In this document: piece by piece, positions 1-8,797 of the stretch
How the letters are laid out: each line of letters opens with the position of its first letter
Numbering within the stretch: the stretch's first letter is position 1
Source of the DNA: Chlamydiota bacterium
Lineage (GTDB): Bacteria; Chlamydiota; Chlamydiia; Chlamydiales; Simkaniaceae
Direction of reading: 5' to 3'
DNA: 62,679 nucleotides
NCBI GenBank assembly: GCA_021772245.1
Contig: JAJFMH010000033.1
Span: 1-62,679 of the forward strand
Program-made: the position numbers and the translations under genes
Notes under the pieces: generated by a model
The model's input: only the letters and a program-made list of their open reading frames with translations
The model's database searches: none
Told to the model about the DNA's origin: nothing

Positions 1-1706
1 CCTTTTTCGAGGATGTTTTTTGCAAGATCAATAAGTAGAAGCCGTGACTCTTCTTCATCGGATCCAACGACATGACAATCCCGAAAAAATGCATTGAACT
101 TTTCTGCAAGTTGATACAAATAGTCACAAAGCCTGTTTGGAAGAAGGTCCTTTTCCATCTGCTCTATTATCTCACCAAAACGAAGAAGGTGAAGACCAAG
201 CGTTATTTCTGATTGGTGGGAAACGGTCAATGGAGTTGCAATTGCAGATACGTCTTTATCTGACTTTTTAAAAATACCAAGTATTCTAACAAAAGAATAA
301 AGCAAAAATGACGCCGTGTTACCTTCAAACTGCAACATTCGATCAAAACTAAATGTATAGTCTTTAATTCTCTGGCAGGAAAGGTCCGCATATTTAATCG
401 CATCAATACCGAGTATAGTTGCGTAAGTATCAAGCTCTGTCTCGGAAACATTTTCCATTTTCTCTCGAAGAATATTTTTTGCACGCGAAATAGCTTCCAT
501 ACACAAATCAATAAGCTTTTCTGTTTTCCCTTCCCGCGTTTTAAATTTCTTACCATTTGCTCCTAAAACAACACCAAAAGCCACATGCTCAAACTTGGAT
601 TTTTTAGGATCAAATAACCCGGCTTTTTCAGCTGTTTCAAAAACCATTTGGAAATGCAAACTTTGTCCAGCATCAACGACGCAAATTACCCTATCTGCTT
701 TTTCTACTTGGGCCCGTTGGGTAATTGCGGCTAAGTCGGTTGTCGCATAGTTGTAACCCCCATCGTTTTTTTGCGCTATAAGAGGAAGAGGATCTCCATT
801 TTTTTGCACATACCCATCTAAAAAGACGCATTTGGCGCCATCTGAGATTTGAATAAGATTTTTTTTCTCTAAATTTTCTATAACAGAGGGAAGCATGTCA
901 CTATAATATGACTCGCCTCTTTCTTGGATTGTAACATCCAAAAGATCATATATCTTTTGGAACGCTTCTCTTGAAATATCACAAATTTTTTCCCATGCTT
1001 TTACTGAGTCAGGGGCGCTCGCTTGCAAGGCAATCACTTCACTGTGCGCTTCTTTTTTAAAATCTGGGTCTTTATCAAACAACAACTTAGAGTCTTTATA
1101 CCATTGCATGAGCTCATCGATTGCAACTTTTCGTTTTCCTGAGATGACTCCAGCTTCATATTTTTTTAAATAAGCAATGAGCATTCCGAACTGGGTTCCA
1201 AAATCACCAACGTGGTTGAGTCTAAGAACATCATGTCCTAAAAAGGTAAAAAATCTAGCTAAACACTCCCCAATGATGGTCGATCTTAAGTGACCAACAT
1301 GAAGTTCTTTTGCAATATTTGGGGAAGAAAATTCTACAATGATTTTCTTTCTTTCTTTAAGGCGTGGGAGTCCTAAGTGCTTATCTTTTTGCGCCTTTTC
1401 CAAAAGACTCGATAGAAACTCACTTGTAAAAGTAATATTGATAAATCCAGGTCCAGCAAGTTCTGCTTTTGCTACTTCTTTAGCATCAAGCGAATCTACT
1501 ATTTTTTGCGCAATCTCTCTCGGGTTTTTCTTGAGCGCTTTAGCAAGCTTTAATGCAGAGTTACATTGGTAGTGACCAAAACTTTCTTGCGTAGAACTTG
1601 TAATTTCTGCTGGAAGAAAAGGAGAAAGATCTATTCCCTCATTAGAAAATAGATCTTTAATAATTGACGAAAAAAGTTTTTGTAGATGCGATTGAAGTGT
1701 TTCCAA
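1..1706 (-). CDS. argS: Arginyl-tRNA synthetase, C-terminal end cut by the window edge
   Basis: Class I aminoacyl-tRNA synthetase that charges tRNA-Arg in the cytosol. Reading the minus strand from 1706 gives about 568 codons without a stop. It holds the ATP-binding HIGH-type motif as HVGH (in KELHVGHLRS, near 1280-1310) and the ArgRS KMSKS-equivalent loop as GKKFKTREG (near 540-570). The end reads SRLLLIDLAKNILEKG, the usual anticodon-binding tail, so only some 10-15 residues seem to be missing. The start chosen is a TTG at 1706-1704, preceded by AGGA at a suitable spacing; there is no ATG close by in frame. It lies 52 bp downstream of ldh on the same strand. The identity is secure; the start is probable. 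Confidence 0.95.
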   Translation of the reverse strand, partial: METLQSHLQKLFSSIIKDLFSNEGIDLSPFLPAEITSSTQESFGHYQCNSALKLAKALKKNPREIAQKIVDSLDAKEVAKAELAGPGFINITFTSEFLSSLLEKAQKDKHLGLPRLKERKKIIVEFSSPNIAKELHVGHLRSTIIGECLARFFTFLGHDVLRLNHVGDFGTQFGMLIAYLKKYEAGVISGKRKVAIDELMQWYKDSKLLFDKDPDFKKEAHSEVIALQASAPDSVKAWEKICDISREAFQKIYDLLDVTIQERGESYYSDMLPSVIENLEKKNLIQISDGAKCVFLDGYVQKNGDPLPLIAQKNDGGYNYATTDLAAITQRAQVEKADRVICVVDAGQSLHFQMVFETAEKAGLFDPKKSKFEHVAFGVVLGANGKKFKTREGKTEKLIDLCMEAISRAKNILREKMENVSETELDTYATILGIDAIKYADLSCQRIKDYTFSFDRMLQFEGNTASFLLYSFVRILGIFKKSDKDVSAIATPLTVSHQSEITLGLHLLRFGEIIEQMEKDLLPNRLCDYLYQLAEKFNAFFRDCHVVGSDEEESRLLLIDLAKNILEK

Positions 1707-1731
1707 AATATTCCTATGTAAAAGTTAAAGT

Positions 1732-1758
1732 CTTGAGAAAAAAAAACTTTTTTTCAAG
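1732..1758 (-). terminator. A/T-rich hairpin between ldh and argS
   Basis: Just after the ldh stop codon the minus strand reads CTTGA, a run of A, one G, a run of T, then CTCAAG. This can fold into a stem closed by CTTG/CAAG. It may be a weak terminator or an attenuator between ldh and argS. The G/C content of the stem is low, so the call is tentative. Confidence 0.3.
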
Positions 1759-2871
1759 TTAGAAACTTACATGGTGAAAATAAGGACCATCTTCTCTTTT
1801 GCCTACCGCGTATTTAAGCCTGTATTCCGCTAAGTTCATAGCTGCTTTGAGAGGTGAATAATTGTTCTCTTTTGCAAGAGTAAAAAGCTGAAGCAACGTT
1901 GTGTAGATTTGATCTACTTTTTTTCTAGCAACATCAGGCTGATAACCATTCTTTTCTAATTCCTCTGTAACATTTACAAGACCACCTGCGTTGATAACAA
2001 AATCAGGCGCATAAAGAATTCCCTTCTTGTGCAGCGAGTCTGCATCTGTATCATCAAGAAGTTGATTGTTTGCGCAACCTGCAATAATTTTACATTGCAG
2101 TTTTGGAATCGTGTCTTTGTTAATAACTGCTCCAAGAGCGCAAGGAGCAAGGACATCACACTGAGCAAATAAAATTTCTTCACAAGTTGCGGTTTTAGCT
2201 CCAAATCGTTTAGCAACCCTATTTGCTTTTTCCATGTCAATATCATTTATAATCAGATTAGCTCCATGCCAATACAGAAGCTCTGCTAAAAATACACCTA
2301 CACTACCAAGACCTTGGATTGCCACTGTCTTTCCTTCTAAACTATCTGATCCAAACGTGTGATTTAACGCCGCTTGTATTCCCCTAAAAGTTCCCCATGC
2401 AGTATAAGGTGATGGATTTCCACTGCTATTTTCACTGTTGAGACCTACGACATGTTTTGTGCCTTTTCGGATATTTACAGCGTCATCTGATGAACATCCC
2501 ACATCTTCTGCGCAAATATAAGAACCCATAAGACTATCTACAGCAACTCCAAATGCGGTAAGCAATTCTGGTGTCTTGTCTTTAGAAGGATCTGCTATAA
2601 TAACACTTTTTCCTCCACCAAGACCACTTTCAGCAATTGCACATTTATACGTCATTCCTTTTGAAAGCCTTAAAACATCAAATAAGGCATCTTCAAATTT
2701 TGTATAAGGGTAAATTCTAGTACCACCCATTGCTGGGCCAAGCGTTGTGCTATGTACACTAATTATAGCCTTCAAATTGGTGCTTTTTTCAGTAATTGAT
2801 ATGACTTTTTCATAGCCTTCTATATCAAGCTCTTCTAATACCAGGTTTAATTCATCAGATTTAAAGCTCAT
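1759..2871 (-). CDS. ldh: Leucine (branched-chain amino acid) dehydrogenase
   Basis: NAD-dependent oxidative deaminase of the Glu/Leu/Phe/Val dehydrogenase family, which converts leucine and related amino acids to 2-oxoacids. The 370-residue length is typical of Leu/Phe dehydrogenases and shorter than glutamate dehydrogenases. Visible are the glycine-rich substrate site GPAMGGTR (about residues 45-52), the catalytic lysine region YKCAIAESGLGGGKS (about 75-90), and a Rossmann NAD site GLGSVGVFLAE near residues 195-205. The C-terminal part has the family's VINAGGLVNV. The start is the ATG behind a strong GGGGGA site. Chlamydiae carry a leucine dehydrogenase annotated ldh, which I take as the ortholog. 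A sigma70-like promoter lies 80-105 bp upstream. Confidence 0.88.
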   Translation of the reverse strand: MSFKSDELNLVLEELDIEGYEKVISITEKSTNLKAIISVHSTTLGPAMGGTRIYPYTKFEDALFDVLRLSKGMTYKCAIAESGLGGGKSVIIADPSKDKTPELLTAFGVAVDSLMGSYICAEDVGCSSDDAVNIRKGTKHVVGLNSENSSGNPSPYTAWGTFRGIQAALNHTFGSDSLEGKTVAIQGLGSVGVFLAELLYWHGANLIINDIDMEKANRVAKRFGAKTATCEEILFAQCDVLAPCALGAVINKDTIPKLQCKIIAGCANNQLLDDTDADSLHKKGILYAPDFVINAGGLVNVTEELEKNGYQPDVARKKVDQIYTTLLQLFTLAKENNYSPLKAAMNLAEYRLKYAVGKREDGPYFHHVSF

Positions 2872-2949
2872 TATTATCCCCCAACTTGAGATATTATTTA
2901 GTTTAAAACACCCTACTTTGTTTACACAAGTAGATTTAGGTGATACGAG

Positions 2950-2978
2950 ATTATATTATACCATACATTTCACTACAA
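2950..2978 (-). promoter_or_regulatory. Putative sigma66/70 promoter for ldh
   Basis: On the minus strand TTGTAG (2978-2973) and TATAAT (2955-2950) are separated by exactly 17 bp, giving a leader of about 70 nt before the ldh ATG. A second TATAAT overlaps the spacer. The rest of the divergent 225-bp gap with the DUF2709 gene is AT-rich and shows nothing else I recognise. Confidence 0.5.
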
Positions 2979-3096
2979 CCCCATATATTTTTGAAATAGT
3001 TATTCAAATATTTAATTGTCTCTATATTCTATAAGTGCCTTCTTTGAGCTTGATCATTAATCTTTATGCCTGCTACCCTTTTTCACAAGGATATCT

Positions 3097-3843
3097 ATGA
3101 TTGAGGTAAAAATGTCTACTCTTGTCATTAGTGACAATTTAAAAGAAGTTTTAAAAAAATTTCTTAAGCAAAATAAAAAAGCAGATCTTCTTACTACTTA
3201 TTTTTTCTTTCTAGAGAAAAAGCACAAACTCAAGCCTGTTTTATTTATTCGAGAAAAGACTATTTACCAAAGTGAAGAGGAATTACTTCACCAGTTAGAA
3301 AAAGATGGCAAGCTTTGGAGAGAGACCGAGATCAAAATCCAAGTAGGTCTACCATCTGTTAACGAAGACACTGCAAAAATTTATATCTGCCCCTTCACAG
3401 GAAAGGTCTTTGGTGACAATACACATCCAAATCCTCAAGATGCTATTTACGATTGGGTTTCAAAATGCCCAGAAAACACAGAAAGACTTGATGGACTTAA
3501 AGTAAAAAGATTCTACGTTTCTGATGATAAGGAAGTCATAGCAAATTACATTCAAAAAAGAAAAGAGCCTGTTTCCAAAACAGTCTACTCTTCTGCTATT
3601 ACAGGTAAACTATACAACTCCAAGAAGACAGTTATTGATGATTTCAAGCAAAACCAACTCAAGTCTTTGACACTTGCAGATGTCCCAACTCAAAATAGAT
3701 TTCAAATTGAAGATGAATTTCTCGACTTCATCCAAGAAAATTTAGATGATGCAAAAATTTCTGATTTCGTCGAATCACTAAGTGGAGAAACCGAATTTTC
3801 CACCCATGTGAAAAGATGGATTGAAGAAAATAGCGAAGAATAA
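3097..3843 (+). CDS. Conserved chlamydial DUF2709-type protein
   Basis: A 248-residue soluble protein that matches, as I remember it, the chlamydial DUF2709 family (C. trachomatis CT538-like); the function is unknown. There is no signal peptide or membrane segment. The centre holds a cysteine-containing block, ICPFTGKVFGDNTHPNPQD followed by a WVSKCPEN segment, and a related SSAITGKLYNSKK segment about 60 residues later, as if a short module were duplicated. The C-terminal 60 residues are acidic. Two starts are possible: ATG 3097 behind AAGGA, and ATG 3112 (MSTLVISDN) behind GAGG. The second gives the N-terminus I expect for the family. It leads a cluster with tsaE and dnaQ, as in Chlamydia. 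Confidence 0.75.
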   Translation: MIEVKMSTLVISDNLKEVLKKFLKQNKKADLLTTYFFFLEKKHKLKPVLFIREKTIYQSEEELLHQLEKDGKLWRETEIKIQVGLPSVNEDTAKIYICPFTGKVFGDNTHPNPQDAIYDWVSKCPENTERLDGLKVKRFYVSDDKEVIANYIQKRKEPVSKTVYSSAITGKLYNSKKTVIDDFKQNQLKSLTLADVPTQNRFQIEDEFLDFIQENLDDAKISDFVESLSGETEFSTHVKRWIEENSEE

Positions 3844-3854
3844 TTTTATTTTTG

Positions 3855-4319
3855 ATGCAACCTATGATCAAGAATAATCCCGCCTTGAGCACAAAGGTTA
3901 TTACAAATAACGCTTCAGAAACATCAAAGCTTGCAAAGCAAATTTCTAATTTAGCTCACAAACATAAAATCATTTGTTTTTTTGGAAACTTAGGGGCTGG
4001 AAAAACTACGTTTATTAAAAGTTTGATAAGCGAGCTTCAGCAGATTGATGAAAGCGAAGTTAGTAGCCCAACCTACACTTATGTAAATAGTTATAACAAT
4101 AGCCAAGATGTGCATCATTTTGACCTTTATCGATTGAAGGGAAAAGAAGAATTTATAGAGATGGGTTTTGAAGAATATTTAGAAAGTGGACAGATTTGTT
4201 TAATCGAATGGTCTGAGAGAATTGAGGCGATTATTCCAAGCAACACACTTTGCATAGAAATCTCTCATTTAGGTGATGATAAAAGAGAAATTTATATGCA
4301 TGTATTGGACAAAAAATGA
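3855..4319 (+). CDS. tsaE: tRNA threonylcarbamoyladenosine biosynthesis ATPase TsaE
   Basis: ATPase subunit (YjeE family) that works with TsaB and TsaD to install t6A37 on ANN-decoding tRNAs. The Walker A motif is FFGNLGAGKTTF (about residues 43-54). It is followed by the family hallmark SSPTYTYVN, then HHFDLYRL, with Walker-B-like CLIEWSER near residue 115. The length of about 150 residues is normal. The start is uncertain: TTG 3852, ATG 3855 and ATG 3864 are adjacent in frame and none has a clear Shine-Dalgarno site. The stop overlaps the engB ATG by 4 nt (ATGA), so translation is probably coupled. Confidence 0.92.
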   Translation: MQPMIKNNPALSTKVITNNASETSKLAKQISNLAHKHKIICFFGNLGAGKTTFIKSLISELQQIDESEVSSPTYTYVNSYNNSQDVHHFDLYRLKGKEEFIEMGFEEYLESGQICLIEWSERIEAIIPSNTLCIEISHLGDDKREIYMHVLDKK

Positions 4320-4924
4320 AAAAAAAACACCCCTTCTCCAAAGCGACGTTCATTAAGTCTGCACTAGAGTCTAAATTTTTTCCAAAAGAGCGCTTTGATG
4401 AACTTGCCCTAGTCGGCAGATCGAATGTGGGCAAATCTTCTCTAATTAATCATTTACTGTTTCAAAAAGATTTAGCAAAAGTGTCCGCGACTCCAGGAAA
4501 AACGCGACTTCTTAATTTTTTTGAAATTGATGAAAATTTGGTCCTAGTTGATTTCCCAGGTTATGGCTTCGCAAAAGCGGGGCAAAAGCATGTAAATGCC
4601 TGGACAAAAGGAATTGATCAATATTTAGAAACAAGAACCAGCCTTAGACTTGTTGTTCTTCTTCTTGATATAAGAAGAAAACCCAACAGAGATGATCTTC
4701 TTTTTTACTCATGGGCAAAACACCATGAAAAACAGATCCTTATTGTTTTAACAAAACTTGATAAAATCAAACAAAAAGAAAAAGTCAAAAATATCAATAC
4801 GATAAAAAAAACACTAGAACCTGAAGACCCCAAAGCTCTACCTACAATGATAACCTATTCCATTAAAGATACCAAATACCGTAAAATACTTATCTCCACT
4901 ATTAACACGCTACTAGAAGAATAA
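4316..4924 (+). CDS. engB: Ribosome biogenesis GTPase EngB (YihA/YsxC)
   Basis: GTPase needed for assembly of the 50S subunit. The 202 residues show G1 GRSNVGKSSLINHLL (about 34-48), G2 SATPGKTRLLNFFE, G3 DFPGYGFAK, and G4 LTKLDK, in the order and spacing of the EngB family. It overlaps tsaE by 4 nt and is followed 3 nt later by the dnaQ-like gene, so the run starting at DUF2709 looks like one operon. Confidence 0.94.
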   Translation: MKKKHPFSKATFIKSALESKFFPKERFDELALVGRSNVGKSSLINHLLFQKDLAKVSATPGKTRLLNFFEIDENLVLVDFPGYGFAKAGQKHVNAWTKGIDQYLETRTSLRLVVLLLDIRRKPNRDDLLFYSWAKHHEKQILIVLTKLDKIKQKEKVKNINTIKKTLEPEDPKALPTMITYSIKDTKYRKILISTINTLLEE

Positions 4925-4927
4925 TTC

Positions 4928-5677
4928 ATGGGATTACTTAACAAAGATATCTTTGTATGCATCGACTGCGAAGCAACTGGCCTAGACACCGAACGTGACC
5001 AGATAATCGAGGTTGCCTATATTATATTTACTTTTGATGAAGTTCTCGACTCTTTTGAAACGCTCATCAAACCAACAATCCCCATACCAGATGAATCAAG
5101 AGCAATCCATCATATTTCTGATGAGATGGTAGATGACAAACCAAGAATCCAAACTGTTCTTCCAGATGTTTTAAAAGCTGTTGGGAATTATCCAATCATG
5201 GGCCATGGAATTGCTTTTGATATCGCACTTTTAGACTACGCTGCAAAAAAATATAATATTGATTCGACTCTTACAAAAAACCCATCTATTGACACCTTAA
5301 GACTTGCAAGACTATATGGAGAAAGCCCTTCTAACTCCTTAGAAACGCTTCGCAAACATTTTAATGTAACACCTCATGGCGCACACCGTGCGATGAATGA
5401 TGTGATCGTAAATATTGAAGTATTTAAACATCTTACCAAAAAATTCAAGTCTACTGGCGATGTTATCAGACGCTTGCAAAAGCCTATTGCAATGAAAAGA
5501 ATGCCACTTGGAAAACACAAAGGTCGCCTTTTTTCTGAACTTCCAATTGAGTATTTAAAGTGGGCTTCTCATCAAAAATTTGATCAAGATTTGCTTTACT
5601 CACTTCGATTAGAAATTAAAGCAAGAAAGCATGGAAATACTTTTTCTCAGGCCGGAAATCCTTTTTCCACCCTTTAA
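4928..5677 (+). CDS. dnaQ: DnaQ-like DEDDh 3'-5' exonuclease with C-terminal QSregVF-type domain
   Basis: A 249-residue exonuclease of the DNA polymerase III epsilon type. Exo I is CIDCEATGLD (D and E ligands, about residues 11-20), Exo II is GHGIAFDIALLDY, and Exo III is HRAMNDVIVN with the H and D of the DEDDh class, so all catalytic residues are present. After residue 195 a separate segment, MPLGKHKGRLFSELPIEYL, matches the small putative quorum-sensing-regulated domain seen on several exonucleases. Whether it proofreads for PolIII or acts in RNA or DNA repair cannot be told from the sequence. It is the last gene of the DUF2709-tsaE-engB run. Confidence 0.87.
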   Translation: MGLLNKDIFVCIDCEATGLDTERDQIIEVAYIIFTFDEVLDSFETLIKPTIPIPDESRAIHHISDEMVDDKPRIQTVLPDVLKAVGNYPIMGHGIAFDIALLDYAAKKYNIDSTLTKNPSIDTLRLARLYGESPSNSLETLRKHFNVTPHGAHRAMNDVIVNIEVFKHLTKKFKSTGDVIRRLQKPIAMKRMPLGKHKGRLFSELPIEYLKWASHQKFDQDLLYSLRLEIKARKHGNTFSQAGNPFSTL

Positions 5678-5718
5678 CTTTCTTGTTCAAATTCCAAAGT
5701 CATGTTAGAAAGTAGATT

Positions 5719-6909
5719 ATGGAAACTTTTTCTTTAACACCTCTTTCTTGTAAAAACAAAGAAGCTCTCGTACGAGTAGATTTCAACGTACCCTTAGACA
5801 AAAATGGTAATATCACCGATGACTCACGTATTAATGCTACCCTACCGACTATCAAATACCTACTTAAAGAAAATGCAAAAGTTATCTTGTTATCTCACTT
5901 GGGAAGACCCAACGGAAAACAAGATCCAAAACTAAGTCTACAATTTATTGCGGCAGATCTCGAAAAAAAGCTCCATCAAAAAGTTCTCTTTTTGCCTTTC
6001 GATTCTATTGAAAATAACAAAAAAAAGATCACCGAATCTGACGCGTCTCTTTTTGTAATGGAAAATCTTCGCTTCTATGCAGGGGAAGAAGATGCAACTT
6101 TAGCAAAGGAGTTTGCTAAAAAACTTGCAACTCTTGGCAATTTATACGTAAACGATGCCTTTAGTGCATCTCACAGAAAACATGCCTCCGTATATTTTCT
6201 ACCAAAACTATTTAAGGGAAAGTCAGCCTTTGGCCTGCTGATGGAAAAGGAGATTACAATGCTTACCTCCTTAACAAAAAATCCTCAGCATCCTTTTTTT
6301 GCGATTATTGGTGGCGCAAAAATCTCCACAAAGATTGGTGTCTTGAAGTCACTTGTTGAAAAAGTAGATGCCTTCTGCATTGGCGGTGGTATGGCTTATA
6401 CTTTTTTTAAAGCTCTTGGTGTAAGTATTGGAGATTCCATTGTTGAGAATGACTTTATCGAAACAGCAAAGGAGTTTTTATCACTTTGCAAGCAAACGAA
6501 GACCAGCGTGTATTTACCAACTGATGTAGTTATTGCTGATAGCTTTTCATTAGATGCAAATTTTAAGGTGATAGCTATTGAAAATGGCATACCAAAAGGC
6601 TGGGAAGGAATGGATATTGGCCCCAGTACCGAAGAGCTATTTTCAAATAAACTATCTTCTGCAAAATCAGTTTTTTGGAATGGCCCCCTTGGGGTTTTTG
6701 AACTTCCGAACTTTGCAAAAGGTACAAATAAAATTGCAAAAACCTTAAGTGAGCTTTCTTGCACAAAAATAGTTGGTGGTGGCGACTCAGTATCTGCTAT
6801 CAAAAAGGCTCATTTAGAGGATAAATTTACTTTTCTTTCCACTGGTGGTGGAGCCTCTCTTTCTTTTATTGAAAGCGGAACACTTCCAGGAATAGAAGCA
6901 ATCGAGTAA
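5719..6909 (+). CDS. pgk: Phosphoglycerate kinase
   Basis: Glycolytic enzyme that transfers phosphate from 1,3-bisphosphoglycerate to ADP. The 396 residues include the N-terminal substrate site RVDFNVPLD (about 20-28), the LSHLGRPNG loop, ENLRFYAGEE, the hinge region GGAKISTKIGVL (about 198-209), FWNGPLGVFE, and the nucleotide loop GGGDSVSA, ending in STGGGASLSFIESG. It is complete and of standard length. Together with eno in this window it shows that lower glycolysis is retained in spite of the nucleotide import system next door. Confidence 0.97.
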   Translation: METFSLTPLSCKNKEALVRVDFNVPLDKNGNITDDSRINATLPTIKYLLKENAKVILLSHLGRPNGKQDPKLSLQFIAADLEKKLHQKVLFLPFDSIENNKKKITESDASLFVMENLRFYAGEEDATLAKEFAKKLATLGNLYVNDAFSASHRKHASVYFLPKLFKGKSAFGLLMEKEITMLTSLTKNPQHPFFAIIGGAKISTKIGVLKSLVEKVDAFCIGGGMAYTFFKALGVSIGDSIVENDFIETAKEFLSLCKQTKTSVYLPTDVVIADSFSLDANFKVIAIENGIPKGWEGMDIGPSTEELFSNKLSSAKSVFWNGPLGVFELPNFAKGTNKIAKTLSELSCTKIVGGGDSVSAIKKAHLEDKFTFLSTGGGASLSFIESGTLPGIEAIE

Positions 6910-6947
6910 AATACTTTTTTACATCCAAATTTTTACAGAAATCCTGG

Positions 6948-6975
6948 TTGAATTATTCCCTAAAAAAGGTATAAT
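6948..6975 (+). promoter_or_regulatory. Strong sigma66/70-type promoter upstream of the nucleotide translocase
   Basis: TTGAAT (6948-6953) and a perfect TATAAT (6970-6975) are separated by 16 bp. Transcription would start near 6983, about 200 nt before the translocase ATG, leaving a long leader. Confidence 0.6.
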
Positions 6976-6992
6976 TGGTGCATCGGGGCAAC

Positions 6993-7076
6993 ATGAAAAA
7001 CGGCCTCTACAACTTGAAAGAGAAAATGTTAATTCTTATTTTAAGACCAATTGATGCAAGAGGTTTGTTTGATTAA
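6993..7076 (+). CDS. Possible 27-residue leader ORF in the translocase 5' leader
   Basis: An ATG 10 nt after the predicted transcription start, with CGGGG four bases upstream, opens a 27-codon frame (MKNGLYNLKEKMLILILRP, then IDARGLFD) that ends at TAA 7074-7076. No family is recognised. It could be a leader peptide, or chance within a structured leader or small RNA. The only support is its position relative to the promoter and the Shine-Dalgarno-like GGGG. Confidence 0.25.
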   Translation: MKNGLYNLKEKMLILILRPIDARGLFD

Positions 7077-7181
7077 TTATCAGCACTCTACTCTGCCAAG
7101 CGGCTTTATCTTTCTGCAACAAATCATTACTTTAACTAACACTACCTGCAAGATAATTTTTTTTCCTGATGAGAGGCAATT

Positions 7182-8777
7182 ATGTCTGTAAAGGAAAAAC
7201 CAGAATTTGGAAGGTTTAGAAGCTTTCTTTGGCCAATTCACCGATTTGAACTAAAAAAGTTTCTCCCTCTTTTTATTATCTACTCCTTGATTTGCTTTAA
7301 TTACTCTCTTCTTCGCGCTGCTAAAGATGCCCTAGTTATCACAGCCCCTTCATCTGGCGCTGAAGCTATTCCATTTATAAAGGTGTGGGCCATACTACCC
7401 ATGGCGATTTTAATAACCGTCGTCTTTACTAAACTTTTTAATCGCTATAGCCACGAACAGGTTTTTTATCTAATGGTTGGGATATTTCTTGGTTTTTTCC
7501 TGCTATTTTCAACTGTTTTGTACCCCTATCGAGATTTCCTACACCCACACGGTTTTGCAGATTCATTAGAAAATATGTTACCCTCTGGTTTTCATGGACT
7601 TGTAGCCATTATTAGAAATTGGACCTTCACCCTTTTCTATGTTATGTCTGAGCTCTGGGGCACAGCCATTATGACAGTCCTATTTTGGGGAGTAGCCAAT
7701 GAAATTACATCTGTTGGTGACGCGAAGAGGTTTTATGCCATACTCGGCGTTGGCGCAAACATAGCCACCATTTTTGCAGGTCAAATCTCTGTGATAACGG
7801 CAACAAGTTTTATTGACCTTTCCTTCCTCTTTGGTTCTGAAAAATGGGGACAAGTTCTCGGCTTTATTACAACTCTTTCCATAGGATCGGGTGTTATAAT
7901 CATTGGAGTCTTTAGGTGGTATGTACAAAATGTTTTAAAAAGTGACGTTTCATTTGAAAAAGTACTTGATAAAATGAAGAAAAAATCCATCAATACTAAG
8001 ATGGGTTTGAGAAAAAGCTTTTCATATTTAGCTAAATCCAAATATTTAATATGTATTGCAATTGTTGTAATTGCATACAACATTTCCCTAAATATGATTG
8101 AGATTGTTTGGAAAGACCAACTCAAACTTTTATATCCAGACCCCTCTGACTACAATGCATATATGGGGAAAATTCTTATTGCTACAGGAATTTTATCAAC
8201 CTTTATCGGATTATTTCTATGCGGGAATTTAATTCGAAAAGTGGGGTGGACTATATCCGCGCTTGTTACTCCTATGATCGTTCTTGTAACAGCAGTTGGG
8301 TTCTTTTCATTTATGATTTTTCACGATGGTAAGCTTGCAATAATGACATCACTTCTTGGGACTACACCCCTTGTTATCGGGGTCTTTTTTGGAGCCATGC
8401 AAAACTCTTTTACAAGGGCTTGTAAATACACTCTTTTTGACGCAACCAAAGAGATTTCATTTATCCCTCTTAGCTCAGAGTCTAAGTTAAAAGGAAAAGC
8501 TGCTATTGATGGGGTTGGATCAAGACTTGGAAAATCGGGTGGATCACTCATTCACCAAGTCCTGCTCATGGTTTTTGGAAGTATTTCTATGAGTACTCCA
8601 TTTGTTGGTATCTTACTTATTGGAGTTATCGGCGCATGGATGGTAGCTACTAAATCTCTTGGAAAAAGATTCCACAAACTCTCTCTCGAAAATGAAAAAC
8701 TCGATATTGATCTTCCATCAACAAGCGAGAGCGTATCAACACAAGAAGCTCCTGATAGTCAAGAAGCTTTGGTATAA
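7182..8777 (+). CDS. ATP/ADP (nucleotide) translocase, NTT family
   Basis: Multi-pass inner-membrane carrier of the Tlc/NTT family that takes nucleotides from the host cell. The 531 residues hold about 12 hydrophobic spans. The diagnostic first loop is LLRAAKDALVITAPSSGAEA (about residues 43-62), and LFDATKEISFIPLS (about 417-430) is another strong family block. A hydrophilic Ser/Glu-rich tail of about 35 residues ends the protein. It sits near pgsA and sppA, where C. trachomatis has its second paralog Npt2, so H+-driven import of several nucleotides is as likely as ATP/ADP exchange. The substrate cannot be read from the sequence. Confidence 0.94.
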   Translation: MSVKEKPEFGRFRSFLWPIHRFELKKFLPLFIIYSLICFNYSLLRAAKDALVITAPSSGAEAIPFIKVWAILPMAILITVVFTKLFNRYSHEQVFYLMVGIFLGFFLLFSTVLYPYRDFLHPHGFADSLENMLPSGFHGLVAIIRNWTFTLFYVMSELWGTAIMTVLFWGVANEITSVGDAKRFYAILGVGANIATIFAGQISVITATSFIDLSFLFGSEKWGQVLGFITTLSIGSGVIIIGVFRWYVQNVLKSDVSFEKVLDKMKKKSINTKMGLRKSFSYLAKSKYLICIAIVVIAYNISLNMIEIVWKDQLKLLYPDPSDYNAYMGKILIATGILSTFIGLFLCGNLIRKVGWTISALVTPMIVLVTAVGFFSFMIFHDGKLAIMTSLLGTTPLVIGVFFGAMQNSFTRACKYTLFDATKEISFIPLSSESKLKGKAAIDGVGSRLGKSGGSLIHQVLLMVFGSISMSTPFVGILLIGVIGAWMVATKSLGKRFHKLSLENEKLDIDLPSTSESVSTQEAPDSQEALV

Positions 8778-8797
8778 ACAAATAAATATAGATTTCT

